From NCBI GenBank assembly GCA_028023455.1, contig JAQFVV010000456.1, positions 1 to 64,000 on the forward strand: a DNA stretch of 64,000 nt. The letters run 5' to 3'. Below, in pieces: positions 1-11,482 of this stretch. The translations under genes were made by a program, and so were the position numbers. Numbering within the stretch: position 1 is the stretch's first letter; each line of letters opens with the position of its first letter. The notes below the pieces were generated by a model. The model saw only the letters and a list, made by a program, of their open reading frames with translations. It was not told the DNA's origin and searched no databases. Source of the DNA: Epiperipatus broadwayi (Eukaryota; Onychophora; Udeonychophora; Euonychophora; Peripatidae).

Positions 1-1196
1 AAATTATATCTGTTGCAACATATACCAGCATATATAATCTTTTTAAATTATAGCAGATATATATATATATAAATTTAACAATTTAAGATTGCAAAATTTA
101 GAACTAAATGTTTATGATATTATGCATTATTTATGCTTCCAAGGTTGTTTAATGCCTATTAATATCATATTGATATTCATCACTTAACTGTAAATGAAGT
201 AAAAAATGTAATACTTTTGTATTCGTATGTATGATACTATTTTTGTATTTCTTGTTTTTTTTTTGTTTTTGTTTATTGATAATGTCTTTTGTAATTAGAA
301 TTTTTATACATGTCTGTAGAATACATTTATTTGAATAAATTGAATTATTATAAGAAATATGTGAAATATGGATTTATGGAGAGATGGTTATATTTGGTAG
401 CATGTTTTTTCCATTTATTCTAAAATGTATTTAGTGGAGTAATTTTTTTTGCTAAATATATTATTATATAATTATTTGTAATTATATTTTCATTAATATA
501 ATTACATTTGTAGCCTAAACTACTATAGCCTAATCTATTTCCCCCATATATCTAAGATTCGATGTAAAATAATTTTCAGGAGCAATCTCTTTGGAAAGCT
601 GGATATAACTACTTGAGATTCTGATGCAAATATTTTATGTAACCTTTTTATCAATAATATAATCTGTTGGTAAATATTGTATCTTTGTTTAGAGAAAAAT
701 CACTTTATCATAAACTTCTAAATACTCAATATTACCAAAAAAATATTAGTAGAACATTAACATCTACTTTTTTACAGTGGCTTCCTATTCTTTTGCATAT
801 TTTTCTAACAAATATCACAAATTGTTTACCACAAAATTTATAAAAAGCTTTTAAGACCAGATTTTCCGATAACTCAATATATGGTTTCAACATATAAGTC
901 TCAAATCAAGATCTTATTCTTCAAACAAATAAAGAATTGTAGCATAAATGTGGACTTTTTTGAGATTCCAAACATTTTTTCCCAGATCTAACAATAAAAT
1001 CAGATTAATTTAATCTTCCTAAATGTTGCTGGCATTTCCTCAACTTATTCAAAACATCTCATAGCCATTGCACTCATCTGATTCATAAATGGAATATAAT
1101 TTTCTTAACTATATAGATGTAATGAACCATAGTTTATGAACTATATAATTAATGTATAAATAAGCATTTATTTTTATAGCGTCTGTATACAAATTT
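1..1196. other. AT-rich spacer, nothing recognised
   Basis: No reading frame of useful length, no RNA gene and no repeat that I could match elsewhere in the window. Confidence 0.5.
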
Positions 1197-1360
1197 GTAA
1201 TTACATTCATATTGGCCATTCAAGCCAATTGTGAAAACGCTTTGCGAATGTTAAATAATAAATGAATATCTTGTATTGGTCAGAGGGTATTCATTTATTA
1301 TTTAACACTCGCAAAGCATTTGCACAATTGGCTTGAATGGCCGATATGAATGTAATTATA
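1197..1360. repeat. Inverted repeat, arms about 72 bp
   Basis: The arm at 1197-1268 returns as its reverse complement at 1288-1360 with a few mismatches, around a 19-bp spacer. Shared landmarks are TTGGCCATTCAAGCCAATTG in one arm and its complement in the other. I see no hammerhead core, coding potential or clear target-site duplication. It may be a small foldback or MITE-like element. Its family is unknown. Confidence 0.75.
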
Positions 1361-3727
1361 ATTAATGTATGTAAATCTATAAGTAGAATAGGAGAAATGA
1401 AGATCTTAATAAGCCATTAATGAATCCATTTATTAGAATCTCTACAAATTTCTTTATATTTTATTAAAAGTTAAGCTATCTAAAAAAATTCCATGAGATA
1501 AATAAATAAATAGAATAATAGAATATTAATATTGTCAAATCAATTTTAATAAGTGGAGGAAGATGCGCTAAAAAGTATTAGTGCACATTAACCAGTTACT
1601 GATAACATTTAATATTAATGATGTCAATAAAATTAATGTATTCATTTAAACAAAAAATTTCAGATCATCATCACAATTGGATAGCAAAAGTCTATTTTTC
1701 AATGAAGATAGGGGGTTATTTTTCTATTCAATTGACAATGATCATTAAATGATTATAAGAACACTGGTTGTACATATTAACATATTAATGGCATTATATT
1801 ACCACTTAGTAATATTATATTCAGCAAATAATGAAAAGATATTTTTATCATTGAAAATATAGTGTTTCAAAAAATGTGAAGTTAAAGACACTGGAAAAAA
1901 AAGTTATATGAATATTTTATTCATGAAGACTAAAGTCATCAATCTTTAGATAATTTAATTTGAAAAGCTTTTTGTTTAAAAATATGAATGGATACACAAA
2001 AATATAAGTAAACTTTAAAAATAAGAACTAATTATTAGAGTTACTTAGAAAAATATTTGATAGTATAATTTTTTGTAAAGTATATAGATAAGCTAAATGT
2101 GAAAAAATAGAATGTAAAAGTGTATTGTTCTAAGATAAATAAGGTTATTGTCTTAGATAACAAATCATTAATTTGATATTAGAAATCTTATAAATAATTA
2201 TGCCATCAGTAATAAAGCAACTGTTTTTAAGTATTACAATTTTATACACATATGCTTGATAAATACTAAACAAGATATTAAAGAAAGCTAGAAAGATTTA
2301 GTATAAAAAAGTGTGAGAAAATAATTGTTTATTAATAATAAAGGATTAGAATGAAAATAGAATGTTGTAAAGTCAAAATAAAAATGACACTAAGAGATTA
2401 TAAATAATGGTTAAGCAATAAGAGAGGTAAATAGTGATAAGATATAAATAAAGATAATTACATAATTTTAATGAATGATCGATATCAGCAGCCATTTTCA
2501 TATGACTGAGGACATATCAACTCCACAAATAAAAAAATATAGAAAATTTACTACTATTATTATTGCTACAAGTATTATTATTATTACTACTAACAATAAT
2601 AATAACAACAGTAATAATAAGAAAAAAAAGGATGAGAAGATGAAGAAGAAGAGAAGAAGAAAAGGAGTTTTGAAATGAAAAATCTATGAATTACAAACAT
2701 AGCAATTAATATTACTTTGCTTTCATAATTTTAATATCGTATGAAGTATCCTCAAAAATTATTTTTTAATGTATTCATGATATATCAATAAAAGGTCTAC
2801 ACTTTATTTTTGTATAAGAAATTAGATACAATAGCAGCTCTATTTACAATTAACTTAGTTTTACATAAATATAGTACTATAATAAAATAACCTATCTTTT
2901 AACTTGTTAAATAGCAACCTTTTGAACTCTGTACTATTCTTCAATATCCAAGACTATCAAAATATTTTAACTGAATCATATTTTTAAGTTGATAACTCTT
3001 TATGTTAAGAATTGCTGAAGATTTTTTTTTTCACTACTAGCTGGAAAAAAACTTGAGTTTTTAAAACATCATTTACTACGCCAAAGTCTTTATAGACTGT
3101 ACTCAAATCATTAAGAACCTTTTATAAATTACATTTTAATTTGTCAATGATAGTATTAGTAGCAAAATATAACTATTCTAAATCTAATAAGATGAAGATC
3201 ATGTTTTTTTCTGTTAAAGAGGTCAAATTGAAAAAAGTCTATCATTAAATCTTTATTCCATTTTAATATGTATTCCATGAAACCTTTTATAATTATTTCC
3301 AAATACAACTATTATAAAAATTGAAAAATAAATTTGGAGTTATTGTTTATTCTTGTTTACAAATAGTTATCATTTCAAATGCACTAATTTTTTTCTTAGG
3401 AGCAATAATATATATTTTTAATTTATGATGAAAAAACTGCATAATATAAATAAACTTTGATGGACAACTAATTACTTTCAATTTGACCAAATTTATATAA
3501 CTAATATATAAAACAATGTTTTATATGACATTTTAATGGCAACAACACCATTTTTACAAGATTTTTTGATCCTTTCAAGCTATATTAAGTATCCACTCTA
3601 TTTTTATGTAACTACTATGATATATAGAATAGTATTACAAAATAATTACTGCAATCTTCTTTATTTTTTGATTTTCATATATTGGAACAAAAAGAACATT
3701 GTTAAGATCAGGTGGCATAATTTCATG

Positions 3728-3730
<3 letters not shown>
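1361..3730. other. AT-rich spacer
   Basis: No gene recognised. The one local structure is an impure ATT/AAT triplet tract at about 2550-2620, which creates a short spurious Asn/Ile/Lys-rich reading frame. Confidence 0.5.

Positions 3731-3815
<85 letters not shown>
3731..3815. repeat. (TA)n microsatellite
   Basis: Almost uninterrupted TA dinucleotides, directly abutting the left outer end of the hammerhead palindrome that follows. Confidence 0.95.
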
Positions 3816-3822
<7 letters not shown>

Positions 3823-3898
3823 TAGTAATCTATAAATCTATATATATATATATCAAAATACAGTACAATTTATATAAATTATATTCTTTTAGAAGTAC

Positions 3899-3928
3899 TT
3901 TCGACTATACACTTTGTAGTCTTTATCA
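3899..3928 (-). ncRNA. Hammerhead-like ribozyme motif, left arm
   Basis: Minus strand reads a TTGATAA box, stem II GACTA/TAGTC, then GAAA, a two-base stem III and a CTT cleavage triplet. The canonical first box is CTGATGA, so positions 3 and 8 are U and A instead of C and G. They could still pair. Activity is not shown. Confidence 0.6.
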
Positions 3929-3957
3929 ACTATATAATGTTATATAATGTTATATAG

Positions 3958-3989
3958 TTGATAAAGACTACAAAGTGTATAGTCGAAAG
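3958..3989 (+). ncRNA. Hammerhead-like ribozyme motif, right arm
   Basis: Mirror copy of the left-arm motif: TTGATAA, stem II GACTA/TAGTC, GAAAG, a UA mini-loop and CTT. It has the same U3-A8 pairing in place of C3-G8. Confidence 0.6.
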
Positions 3990-4113
3990 TACTTCTAAAA
4001 GAATATAATTTATATAAATTGTACTGTATTTTGATATATATATTGATTTATAGATTACATATATTGTGAAACGAAAACAGATATCAAACTTTATATATAT
4101 ATATATATATATA

Positions 4114-4814
4114 AATTTCCAATAAATTTCAAGTTAATTTATCACACCCTATTTTAAATCTTCTCCAGATGTATCATATCATTAGTATTTCAGTCTTTTC
4201 ATTTTTAACATTACAAGAAAGCTACCTTAATTTTATTAAGATGAATATCTTTGACCAACTCTAAATAAATATGTAAGATACGTATATCATTAATAAGTCA
4301 CCCTTTCAGTTTTTATATTAATCAAAAGATGAACAAAATAATTATTCCATCATCATCATCATCATATAAAATAGTGATATCCTTGAACTTAACAGTATCA
4401 TATTAGATTTTATATTCAAATGTTACTTTCAACACATCAAAAAAAGATCTAAAATAACCGTAATTAGTGAGTGTCTCGATACCATTTGCACTTTTAATTT
4501 ATCAACCATACTAAGTCTTCTTATCCATTGTCAAACTTCCATTTTTAAAGCTTTATAATGGATATGAAGTTCTGTAATCAATTTATTTTCCAAACCAAAA
4601 GTATCACATATTTTCTTTTTAATAAAGTGACTAATGATATAATCACTGTCAGACAGCCAGTCATGATATGATTTAGTGGATTCAAGAATAGTCTTACTTT
4701 TATCTACAATATATTATTTGCAAGAATTCCTTTAATATGAAATATAACAGTTCTGAAAGTCTAAATTGGAATTTTTAGTGTTTACTCAATATTTAAATTT
4801 AATAAAGGCAATAT
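4114..4814. other. AT-rich spacer
   Basis: Nothing recognised apart from a short CAT-triplet tract near 4350. Confidence 0.5.
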
Positions 4815-4960
4815 TTTTATAGAGTAGTGTCACCCAGTGCAAGCCAGAGTAACCAATAAATACAAGATGATTTGTGCATAAAATCCATATTTAGTGCCTA
4901 CTCATCTAACATCCTCAGACTTGTTTGTAGCTTATGGCCTTCATCATGTGATGTTTAGTG
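4815..4960 (-). repeat. Dispersed hammerhead repeat, family 2 (copy i)
   Basis: Shares a block containing the landmark AGTGCCTACTCATC with copies at 26.5 kb and 26.95-27.24 kb. Read on the minus strand, the element begins with a hammerhead-like motif and continues through this block to an outer tail. In this copy the core at 4923-4948 has decayed: the first box begins CATGATGA and the second is CAAAC rather than GAAAC. Small non-autonomous retroelement, class not established. Confidence 0.65.
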
Positions 4961-5036
4961 GTTATTTAAATTTATCATATATATTATATGTTTATAAAAA
5001 TAAATATATTTTTTATGAATATGACTGCTTTAGTTG

Positions 5037-5328
5037 TATTTTTATATTGGACTATTTCCATCATCTACTATACGTATTGAATGTCTTTAAAAAAATTTAA
5101 CTTTATTTAAATATTCCAAATACATTCAACTGTTAGTAGTAGCACATCAAACAGGTTAGCATATGCACAACATTTTGAGAGGTATTATTCTCCCCTCTTC
5201 TTTAGGTGATGCAGACCTGACCAGTTGCAGTATTAGCATGGGATTCGAACCTGGATGCTTAGATACTTGATTATTGAATTTTAAGGTAATGCTCTAACCA
5301 ATTGAGCCATCCTCTGAAGGTGACACTA
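5037..5328 (-). mobile_element. tRNA-Leu-derived SINE (family 1), copy a
   Basis: On the minus strand the head starts with GGATGGCTCAATTGGTTAGA, a good RNA polymerase III A box, at about 5290-5312. A B box, GGTTCGAATCC, lies at about 5240-5250. The anticodon loop reads CTTAAAA. A long variable region precedes the B box, as in class II tRNAs, so the likely parent is tRNA-Leu(UAA). A tRNA-unrelated body of about 190 bp follows, ending near GTCCAATATAAAAA. Other copies are at 7.8, 8.4-8.9 and 30.0 kb. Confidence 0.85.
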
Positions 5329-5335
5329 TTTAGAA

Positions 5336-5444
<109 letters not shown>

Positions 5445-5454
5445 GTTCCTCCTA

Positions 5455-5812
5455 ATTTCTCCACTTTTTTAAGAGCAAAGTTGATTAGTGGCTTCCATAC
5501 AATATGTATAGTCACACTAGGTTGGCCTATGGAATTTTTTGCCATTTTCATGTGAGCGGCTTTTTTACTTTTTCTTCTTTGTCCCTTTTCTTCTCTATGC
5601 AATATTTTTGTATTTTCTTAATTGAACATATGTTCATTGGCACATACATAGTCTACTACCTTAGATGCATCTGTTTTCTCTATTCTAATCATCAGTTTAT
5701 GTTCTTGCAAGTGCTTTTCAATGGGATGACTAGTCTCATCAATATATTTTCATCCACATTCACATGGTATTTCATAGATGCAGTTTTTTTCTTTTTAGCA
5801 CTTCAAGTTTAG
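5455..5812 (-). pseudogene. GIY-YIG endonuclease domain of the PLE, broken
   Basis: Minus-strand translation gives YEIPCECG, then a stop where a Lys/Gln is usual, then KYIDETSHPIEKHLQEHK. This is the GIY-YIG core (Y..PC..CG..Y.G.T......R..EH) in degraded form: the glycine of the second motif is Asp and the catalytic Arg position is not preserved. A second stop follows at about 5620. The C-terminal tail includes IGQPSVTIHIVWKPLINF. In intact PLEs this domain nicks the target for target-primed reverse transcription. Confidence 0.8.
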
Positions 5813-7700
5813 GCTTTGTAGATATTAGAATTCCTCATAGATTTGGTATGACTCTGGAAAGCTGTTCTCATGTTATACTGATTGCAGATTTTCTTTAATT
5901 TGTCTGATATTTTTGAAATGTATAGGTATATTACTGTACCAATAATTGTTTTTTCCTCTTGATGGTTTTTTTGTTGTCTATTTAACATTTTTTTAATAAC
6001 AGCTGATGGATAACCATTTTTCATAAGAGTTTGTTCTATATAGATCTTTTTTTTCAAATTTCTGATTTACTCCATGTTTTGTGTTTTGGGTATGATTGGA
6101 TGTATATGCTATGTATTTTTCTGTATGTGTAGGTTTTTGTTAAACTGTAGTTTTGATTTTGCCATGAGAGAGTCTTGTCACAAAAACATCTAAGAACGCC
6201 AATATTTGTTCTTGTTCTGATTTTATTGTGAATTTAATTGAAAATGATATGTTGTTGATGTGTTTCCAGAAAGTTTGTTGCAGTGCTTCACGATGTGGCC
6301 ACATAAAAAATGTATCATCCACATAGTGAAGCCAAACTTTAGGTATATATGGAGTGTTTTTATGGCTGTGATTTCAAGTTCTTTCATGTAAATATTTCTA
6401 ATCAGGGGAGACAATGGTGAGCCCATAACCATTCCTCGATTTTATTGGAAGAATTCTGAGTTATATTGAAAGTAGGTTGTTTTAATACAGAATGTTAATA
6501 ATTCTGTTATATTATCAATAGGAAGAGCTGTTTTGGTTTGTAAGCTATTATCATCATTTAATCTTTTTTTTACAATAGACAATGCTTCTGCATGTGTGTA
6601 TTCATGAATAAACTTTCCATACCAAAGCTTGCCAGTTAGTCAGTGCTTTCAATTTTCATGTTCTTGATTAATTCTACAGTGTCTAGAATCGCTGACAAAG
6701 GAATGGGTCTTGTATTCCAAAGAACTTAGAACATTGAGAAGAAATATTGCCAAATTTTGGCAAGATCTAGAACTAACAATAGGTCTTAATGAAACAAGGT
6801 CCTTATGGATTTTAAGTAGATAATAAAGATGAGGAATTTTGCTGAAATATGATGTTATTTTAATTTTTTCTGAATCAGTGAAGTACCTGCAATGCTTTCT
6901 GAGTAATGCTTGTAACTTTGTTTTTGTATTCAGTATTAAATTATTTGCCACTTTTCTATATTGGCCTGCTGTGATGAGTTCTTGTATTTTGTTGTCATAA
7001 TCTGTTGTATCCATTACAATTGTTGCATTGCCTTTGTCATCAGGAAGAATAATTATAGATTTATCTAGTTTGAAAGAATTAATTGCTTTTCTATCTCCAT
7101 AGGATACATTTGACTTCAATTTTTGTTGCTTGTCAAGTGTTCTTTTTATTCTCCAGCATAATTTTCCTGCTTCTTCTAAAGACAATTTTTGAATGACTTA
7201 CTCAGTGGCTGCCATTATATCTAATAAAAAGATATTAAATGGTGTTAAAGCAAAGTTTAATCCTCTTTCAAGAACAGAAATTTCAATATCTGTAATATGT
7301 TTAGAACTGAGATTTTTAACAGATGAGGTTGTTACATTGCTTGATACATTGTGATTTTTATATGCCCAGGTGGGTAAGTACGTTTCTTATTTTGATATGC
7401 TTTTATTTTTCCATGAAATGCAGAATATGATTTTCCTATTGCTTGAGAAACTCTCATATAGTCATCATCAGTAAGTTTACTTTTTAGAAAACATTCTACA
7501 TTATTAATGGAATGCATTGTTTGATACTTAGGAAACCTTTGAGCATTTATTCTTTTTTTAACAGAGCTTCAATTGCTCTCTGAGTAGTTTTTTCAGTTCT
7601 CTGGGAGTGAATTGGAGGTTTTAGTTGCAAACTTTTAAGAATTATTCCTTTAGATTTACATTTACATAAAAAAGTTAAATGATTTTCTACTTTTGCCAGC
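5809..7700 (-). pseudogene. Penelope-like reverse transcriptase, broken
   Basis: Visible PLE landmarks, N to C: SKGIILKSLQLKPPIHSQRT near 7600; IIILPDDKGNATIVMDTTDY and LLKIHKDLVSLRPIVSSR within 6649-7185; motif B GMVMGSPLSPLIRNIYMKE at about 6432; the catalytic YVDD box at about 6322, in a different frame from motif B; and a post-RT linker near 5809-6057. Frameshifts fall between motif B and YVDD and after LSHGKIKTTV, with in-frame stops near 6450 and 6140. The family identity is secure and the copy is certainly inactive. Confidence 0.85.
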
Positions 7701-7792
7701 TTTAGTCATAATTTTTCATAATGTCTAAAGTTTGATATAGTACCAGGTTCATACCAAACAGTGTTTTTCTGAAGGTTTGTGATGAAGTGTAC

Positions 7793-8296
7793 TAGTTGTA
7801 TTTTTATATTGGACTATTTCCATCATTTAATATATGTATTGAATGCCTTTAGAAAAATTTAACTTTATTTAAATATTCCAAATACGTTCAACTGTTAGTA
7901 ATAGCACATCAGACAGGTTAGTATATGCACAACATTCTGAGAGGTATTATTCTTCCTTCTTTATATGTTGATGGACTGGCCAGTGACCATATTAGTATGG
8001 GATTCGAATCTGGATCCTTAGATTTTTGATTATTAAATTTTAATGTAATGCTCTAACCAACTGAGCCATCCTGCCGAAGGCAACAGTCAGTAGAAATTTC
8101 ATATATTTATCTATGAGGTTCCTCCTGGTTTCTTCACTTTTTCCTAAGAGCAGATTTAATTAGTGGTTTCAATACAATATGTATAGTCCCACTAGGCTGG
8201 CTTATGGGATTTTTTGCCATTGCCATGTGAGCAGCTTCTTTAAATTTTCTTCTTTGTACCTTTTCTTCTCTATCCAATACTTTTTTATTTTTCTGC
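7793..8296 (-). repeat. 5' terminal repeat of the PLE (PLE 3' fragment + SINE)
   Basis: Direct-orientation partner of 5032-5615. It begins (minus strand) with a fragment of the PLE 3' end, including the complement of TGGCTTATGGGATTTTTTGC, continues into a SINE family 1 copy, and joins directly to the PLE 5' region. PLEs commonly have an upstream partial tandem copy called a pLTR. The SINE inside it is the unusual part. Confidence 0.7.
7797..8090 (-). mobile_element. tRNA-Leu-derived SINE, copy b
   Basis: A box near 8053-8072 and a B box resembling GATTCGAATCCC near 8000, followed by the same body and tail as copy a. It forms part of the PLE 5' terminal repeat. Confidence 0.85.
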
Positions 8297-8446
8297 ATTT
8301 TTGTTCTTTTTAATGCAAATATTAACTTAATCCTATCATGTCTTATTATATATTATGCCTATCAATTTGCATCAGTAAGTGGCATTGTAATATGGATTTA
8401 ATATAAGATGTGTGCTAGAAAAATTGTGATAATGCATTTAGTAATA

Positions 8447-8895
8447 ATTATATATTGGACTACTCCCATCATTGATATTAAATATTGAATATCTTTAAAA
8501 AATTCAAACCCTATTTACACTTTCCATATACATTCAACTGTTAGTAATACACACAGGGTGACGTATAGCACAACATTTTGAATTTTATCATTCTCCATTC
8601 TTCTTCAGGTGTTGTTGATCTGATTATTGGCAAAACTAGAATGGAAATCAAACTTCTACCTTTATATTCATAAATATTGATATTAGATCTTTACCTTAAA
8701 ATTCAATATTTACAAATCTAAGTGTCCAGATTTGATTCTTATGCTAGTACTGTTACTGGTCAGGCCAGCAACAATTGCAGGAGAGAAGAAAATAGTACCG
8801 CTCAAAATGTTATGTTATATTATCTGTGTGCAATTAGTAACCGTTGAATATATTTAGAAATTTTAAATAGAGTTTGAATTGTTTTTTACTTCAAC
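8447..8895. mobile_element. Two SINE family 1 copies in inverted orientation
   Basis: 8447-8700 matches the SINE body on the minus strand (TATTGGACTACTCCCATCAT). 8701-8895 matches on the plus strand, with a degenerate B box GTCCAGATTTGATTC and the same body reversed. The heads meet in the middle and the tails point outward. The arms are clearly diverged, so this is an old insertion. The A-box region is reduced in both. Confidence 0.65.
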
Positions 8896-10934
8896 ATATA
8901 ATTTCTAATAATACAAGATGTATTATATATTAATTCATAATATTCTTTAAGAATCACATTAATAAAGTATCTGGATATAAGATTTATTCAAACTACAATT
9001 TGAAAACTAAACTTTAAATGAATAATAAATTCTTGGGGGGGGGGGGGCGGAGGGAATCATAAATTAAAAAATAACATTGCAGAAAATTTTTCAAATTTAT
9101 TAAATTAAAAATATATAAATAATAGTTAAATATTTGATAATTCAATTTTAAATTAAAAAGTGAGAAATTGTTTTAAAAAATTACAAAAATAATTGACAAA
9201 ACAATTATGAGAAAGAATAAATCCACATAAATACTGAAATAGACCAAAGTATATAGAGGGAAGTTAATAGTTATAGCTCTAAGTTAAAATTGTTTTCATT
9301 ATCAAGATGAATTGGCACATAATTTTAAAAAAAAACTTTAATTTTGTTTATACCCTCTAAATTTTCATTGAATTGTTAATAATAAATCAGAGGTTAGCAT
9401 ACTACTTGATTGATATTTTCTATTTTTTTTTAGGTCTTGATAAAGTCTTACCATGACAATCATACTCAATATTTATAAATATCAGAATCAGTTTATTTTT
9501 AAAAAAATCTATTCATATAGGCATTAAAATTTATAGGATGTTACTCAATTTCATCTTTACTAAACTTTTCCAGGTTAACTAGTACAAAATACTTTTAATT
9601 AACTTTCATTGTTTTTTGTGTTAAAGCAACTGTCTCATAATTTTCCAATGATACAACTTTCTTAAAAAATAATTTTTTAAATTCAAAAGAGAAGAAACAT
9701 TTCTGATTACCTCACTACTTTTCATTCATTATCAACTGGTGTTCCTGAGTCGATTGATTAAATAGAAAAGATTCTAAATAGAAGTTTTTGAAATATCAGA
9801 ATTTGCAGCTCCAAAAATTATGGATACATTTTTCCTTCATCTATAAATTGCCATTCTTTCTATTAAATTAAGAAATTTCAAAGAATCATCGGGTTCATAA
9901 TGTGATTCATAAGAAATATCATCACAAACTTCACTTATTATCCTATTCTTTCTAATGGTCATCTTAGCAACATTTTTTTGGTTTTCTAATTCTATTAATT
10001 AGTTCAGTGTATTAGGAATTGAGTTTATTAATAATACTGAAAGCACAAATTTCCCAAATCAGGTGTCCTAAAAGTGTGTAAAAAAATTGATTTCCCATTA
10101 TTGTTTGTTGGTGAGATGGTTTAAAACTATCTACTAAAGAATCTACTCTCCCTACCTTGAAAGACATATTAACAAGTACTACAAAAAACTTGAATCTATA
10201 ATAAAATTAAATGCTTCAATTATTGAAATACCTAGGAACATAAAATGAACTTATTAATTGTAGTAGATACTCAAAATTTTCAATTTTTCTGCAAATGTTT
10301 TTGTTAGTACTTGATTTCTTATTTTGCTTTCTTTACTTTAATTAGCCACTGCTATATTCTAATATAGAATAGATAATTGTAACAATTTGTGCTTTATTAT
10401 TGATGCAATTTGAATACTTAGATCATATTAAAACTTTAACCTATAACTGTATTGTATTTTGAATATATTTTTACAATAGAAAAAACACTCCACTCTCTCA
10501 TCATATAATCTCTTGTTTTTGCAAGTGATGAACATCTTTAACTAAAATCTTTATTGCAAAATTATATCACGTAATATTTTCATTTAGAAATCTATGATAA
10601 TTTCTTGCTTGCAATAAAAAATATATATATCTTTCAATTTTTTCATGAAAAAAATCACATTCTTCAAGAATGCTGGTTTAAATGTTAGACAATAATATTA
10701 TTATAAGCCAAAAACATGTGGGATTGACCATATTAGTGCATTAAAATATATTGTAAAACTTTCAAAAAATTCAATTATCTTACTAATGCTTCTATTACTA
10801 GTTTTCTCATTTTGATTTTAACCAGTAATTTTTTAGATTTTTGAATGCTTATTTTTGGAGGATGCTCTACTCATCTAGGCTATTCTACCAAAATCAACAT
10901 TCAGTAAATATTTATTCATGAAGACTCTCTGATT
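8896..10934. other. AT-rich spacer
   Basis: No recognised gene. A run of 13 G at 9035-9047 stands out in a region otherwise nearly free of G runs. On the minus strand at about 10170-10000 there is a continuous reading frame of about 60 codons containing VGRVDSLVDSFKPSHQQTIM. I could not assign it to a family. Confidence 0.45.
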
Positions 10935-11190
10935 TGTTATTTTACCTTTTAAGAACAAAATTAATGAGTGGTTACCAATTATTGTAGATTATGACTTTAG
11001 ATTGGCTTATTCATTTGTTATTGTTGTATAACCAGCAGCTTTATATATTATATATATGAAAAACAAAAAAACAAGTTAAAAACTTGCTAGATGGCGTTCT
11101 ACCAAAAACACAGTCAAGCGTAAGTTTGTTTACATAAACATCAGAGCAAGCATTCACTATCTCTAACTTTAATCCCACTTTCAGATCATG

Positions 11191-11215
11191 ATTTCAAGTT
11201 ATTTGCTATCATCAG
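11191..11215 (-). ncRNA. Hammerhead ribozyme motif, foldback left arm
   Basis: Canonical CTGATGA box, then a short stem II around an AAATA loop, then GAAAT. In this arm stem II carries a mismatch (AGC against ACT) that is absent from the right arm. Confidence 0.6.
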
Positions 11216-11328
11216 TGAAAGACAGAAATAAGAAACTAGATCTAAACACAAACTCTGAGCATTTATGAAACTGTTTCATAAATGCTCAGAGTTTGTGTTT
11301 AGATCTAGTTTCTTATTCCTGTCTTTCA

Positions 11329-11353
11329 CTGATGACAGCAAATAGCTTGAAAT
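11329..11353 (+). ncRNA. Hammerhead ribozyme motif, foldback right arm
   Basis: CTGATGA, stem II AGC/GCT closed by an AAATA loop, then GAAAT. Stem III and the cleavage triplet are less clear than in the motifs at 34.5 kb and 28.4 kb. Confidence 0.6.
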
Positions 11354-11460
11354 CATGATCTGAAAGTGGGATTAAAGTTAGAGATAGTGAATGCTTGCTC
11401 TGATGTTTATGTAAACAAACTTACGCTTGACAGTGTTTTTGGTAGAACGCCATCTATTGA

Positions 11461-11482
11461 CATATATATATATATATATATA
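11461..11482. repeat. (TA)n array on the right flank of the foldback
   Basis: About ten TA units, absent from the paralogous PLE position. Confidence 0.9.

Larger units (their letters stand above)
3822..4092. repeat. Head-to-head pair of hammerhead-bearing repeats
   Basis: A near-perfect palindrome with arms at about 3822-3936 and 3951-4061 and a 14-bp AT-rich centre. Each arm carries a hammerhead-like core oriented so that the two elements meet at their 5' sides and their 3' tails point outward. The left tail runs straight into the (TA)n array at 3731-3815. The right arm has about 30 further non-repeat bases before another (TA)n at about 4091-4113. The motif after the core (TCTAAAAGAAT) resembles the 3' region of the GIY-YIG PLE pair at 58.3-59.6 kb, so these are probably 5'-truncated PLE 3' ends or a non-autonomous derivative. 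Confidence 0.75.
5450..7792 (-). mobile_element. Penelope-like element, near complete but decayed
   Basis: A minus-strand retroelement with all the expected PLE parts in order: an N-terminal region, reverse transcriptase, linker and GIY-YIG endonuclease. Several stops and frameshifts interrupt it. SINE-containing terminal repeats at 5032-5615 and 7793-8296 flank it in direct orientation. A second, more decayed copy of the same family lies at 10.94-12.48 kb. Confidence 0.85.
11056..11457. repeat. Hammerhead-bearing foldback, arms about 185 bp
   Basis: Arms at about 11087-11271 and 11273-11457 are near-perfect reverse complements around a single central base. Each carries a hammerhead core, and both outer sides adjoin TA repeats (about 11041-11056 and 11461-11482). 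The left side has about 30 further bases beyond the shared end GCCATCTA before the TA tract, while the right has about 5. It sits inside the decayed PLE. The matching site in the other PLE copy (about 5565-5570) has no TA array. Confidence 0.8.

Noticed and set aside
3536-3835. 99-codon reading frame rich in Tyr/Ile
   Set aside because: Mostly translation of the (TA)n array, with no independent coding signal.
5240-5312. Functional tRNA-Leu gene
   Set aside because: A and B boxes are present, but the anticodon stem does not pair properly, the acceptor stem is not closed, and the same sequence recurs as a SINE head.
10000-10170. Minus-strand frame containing SFKPSHQQTIM as a transposase exon
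   Set aside because: Only about 60 clean codons with no catalytic motif, and neighbouring sequence gives no supporting similarity.
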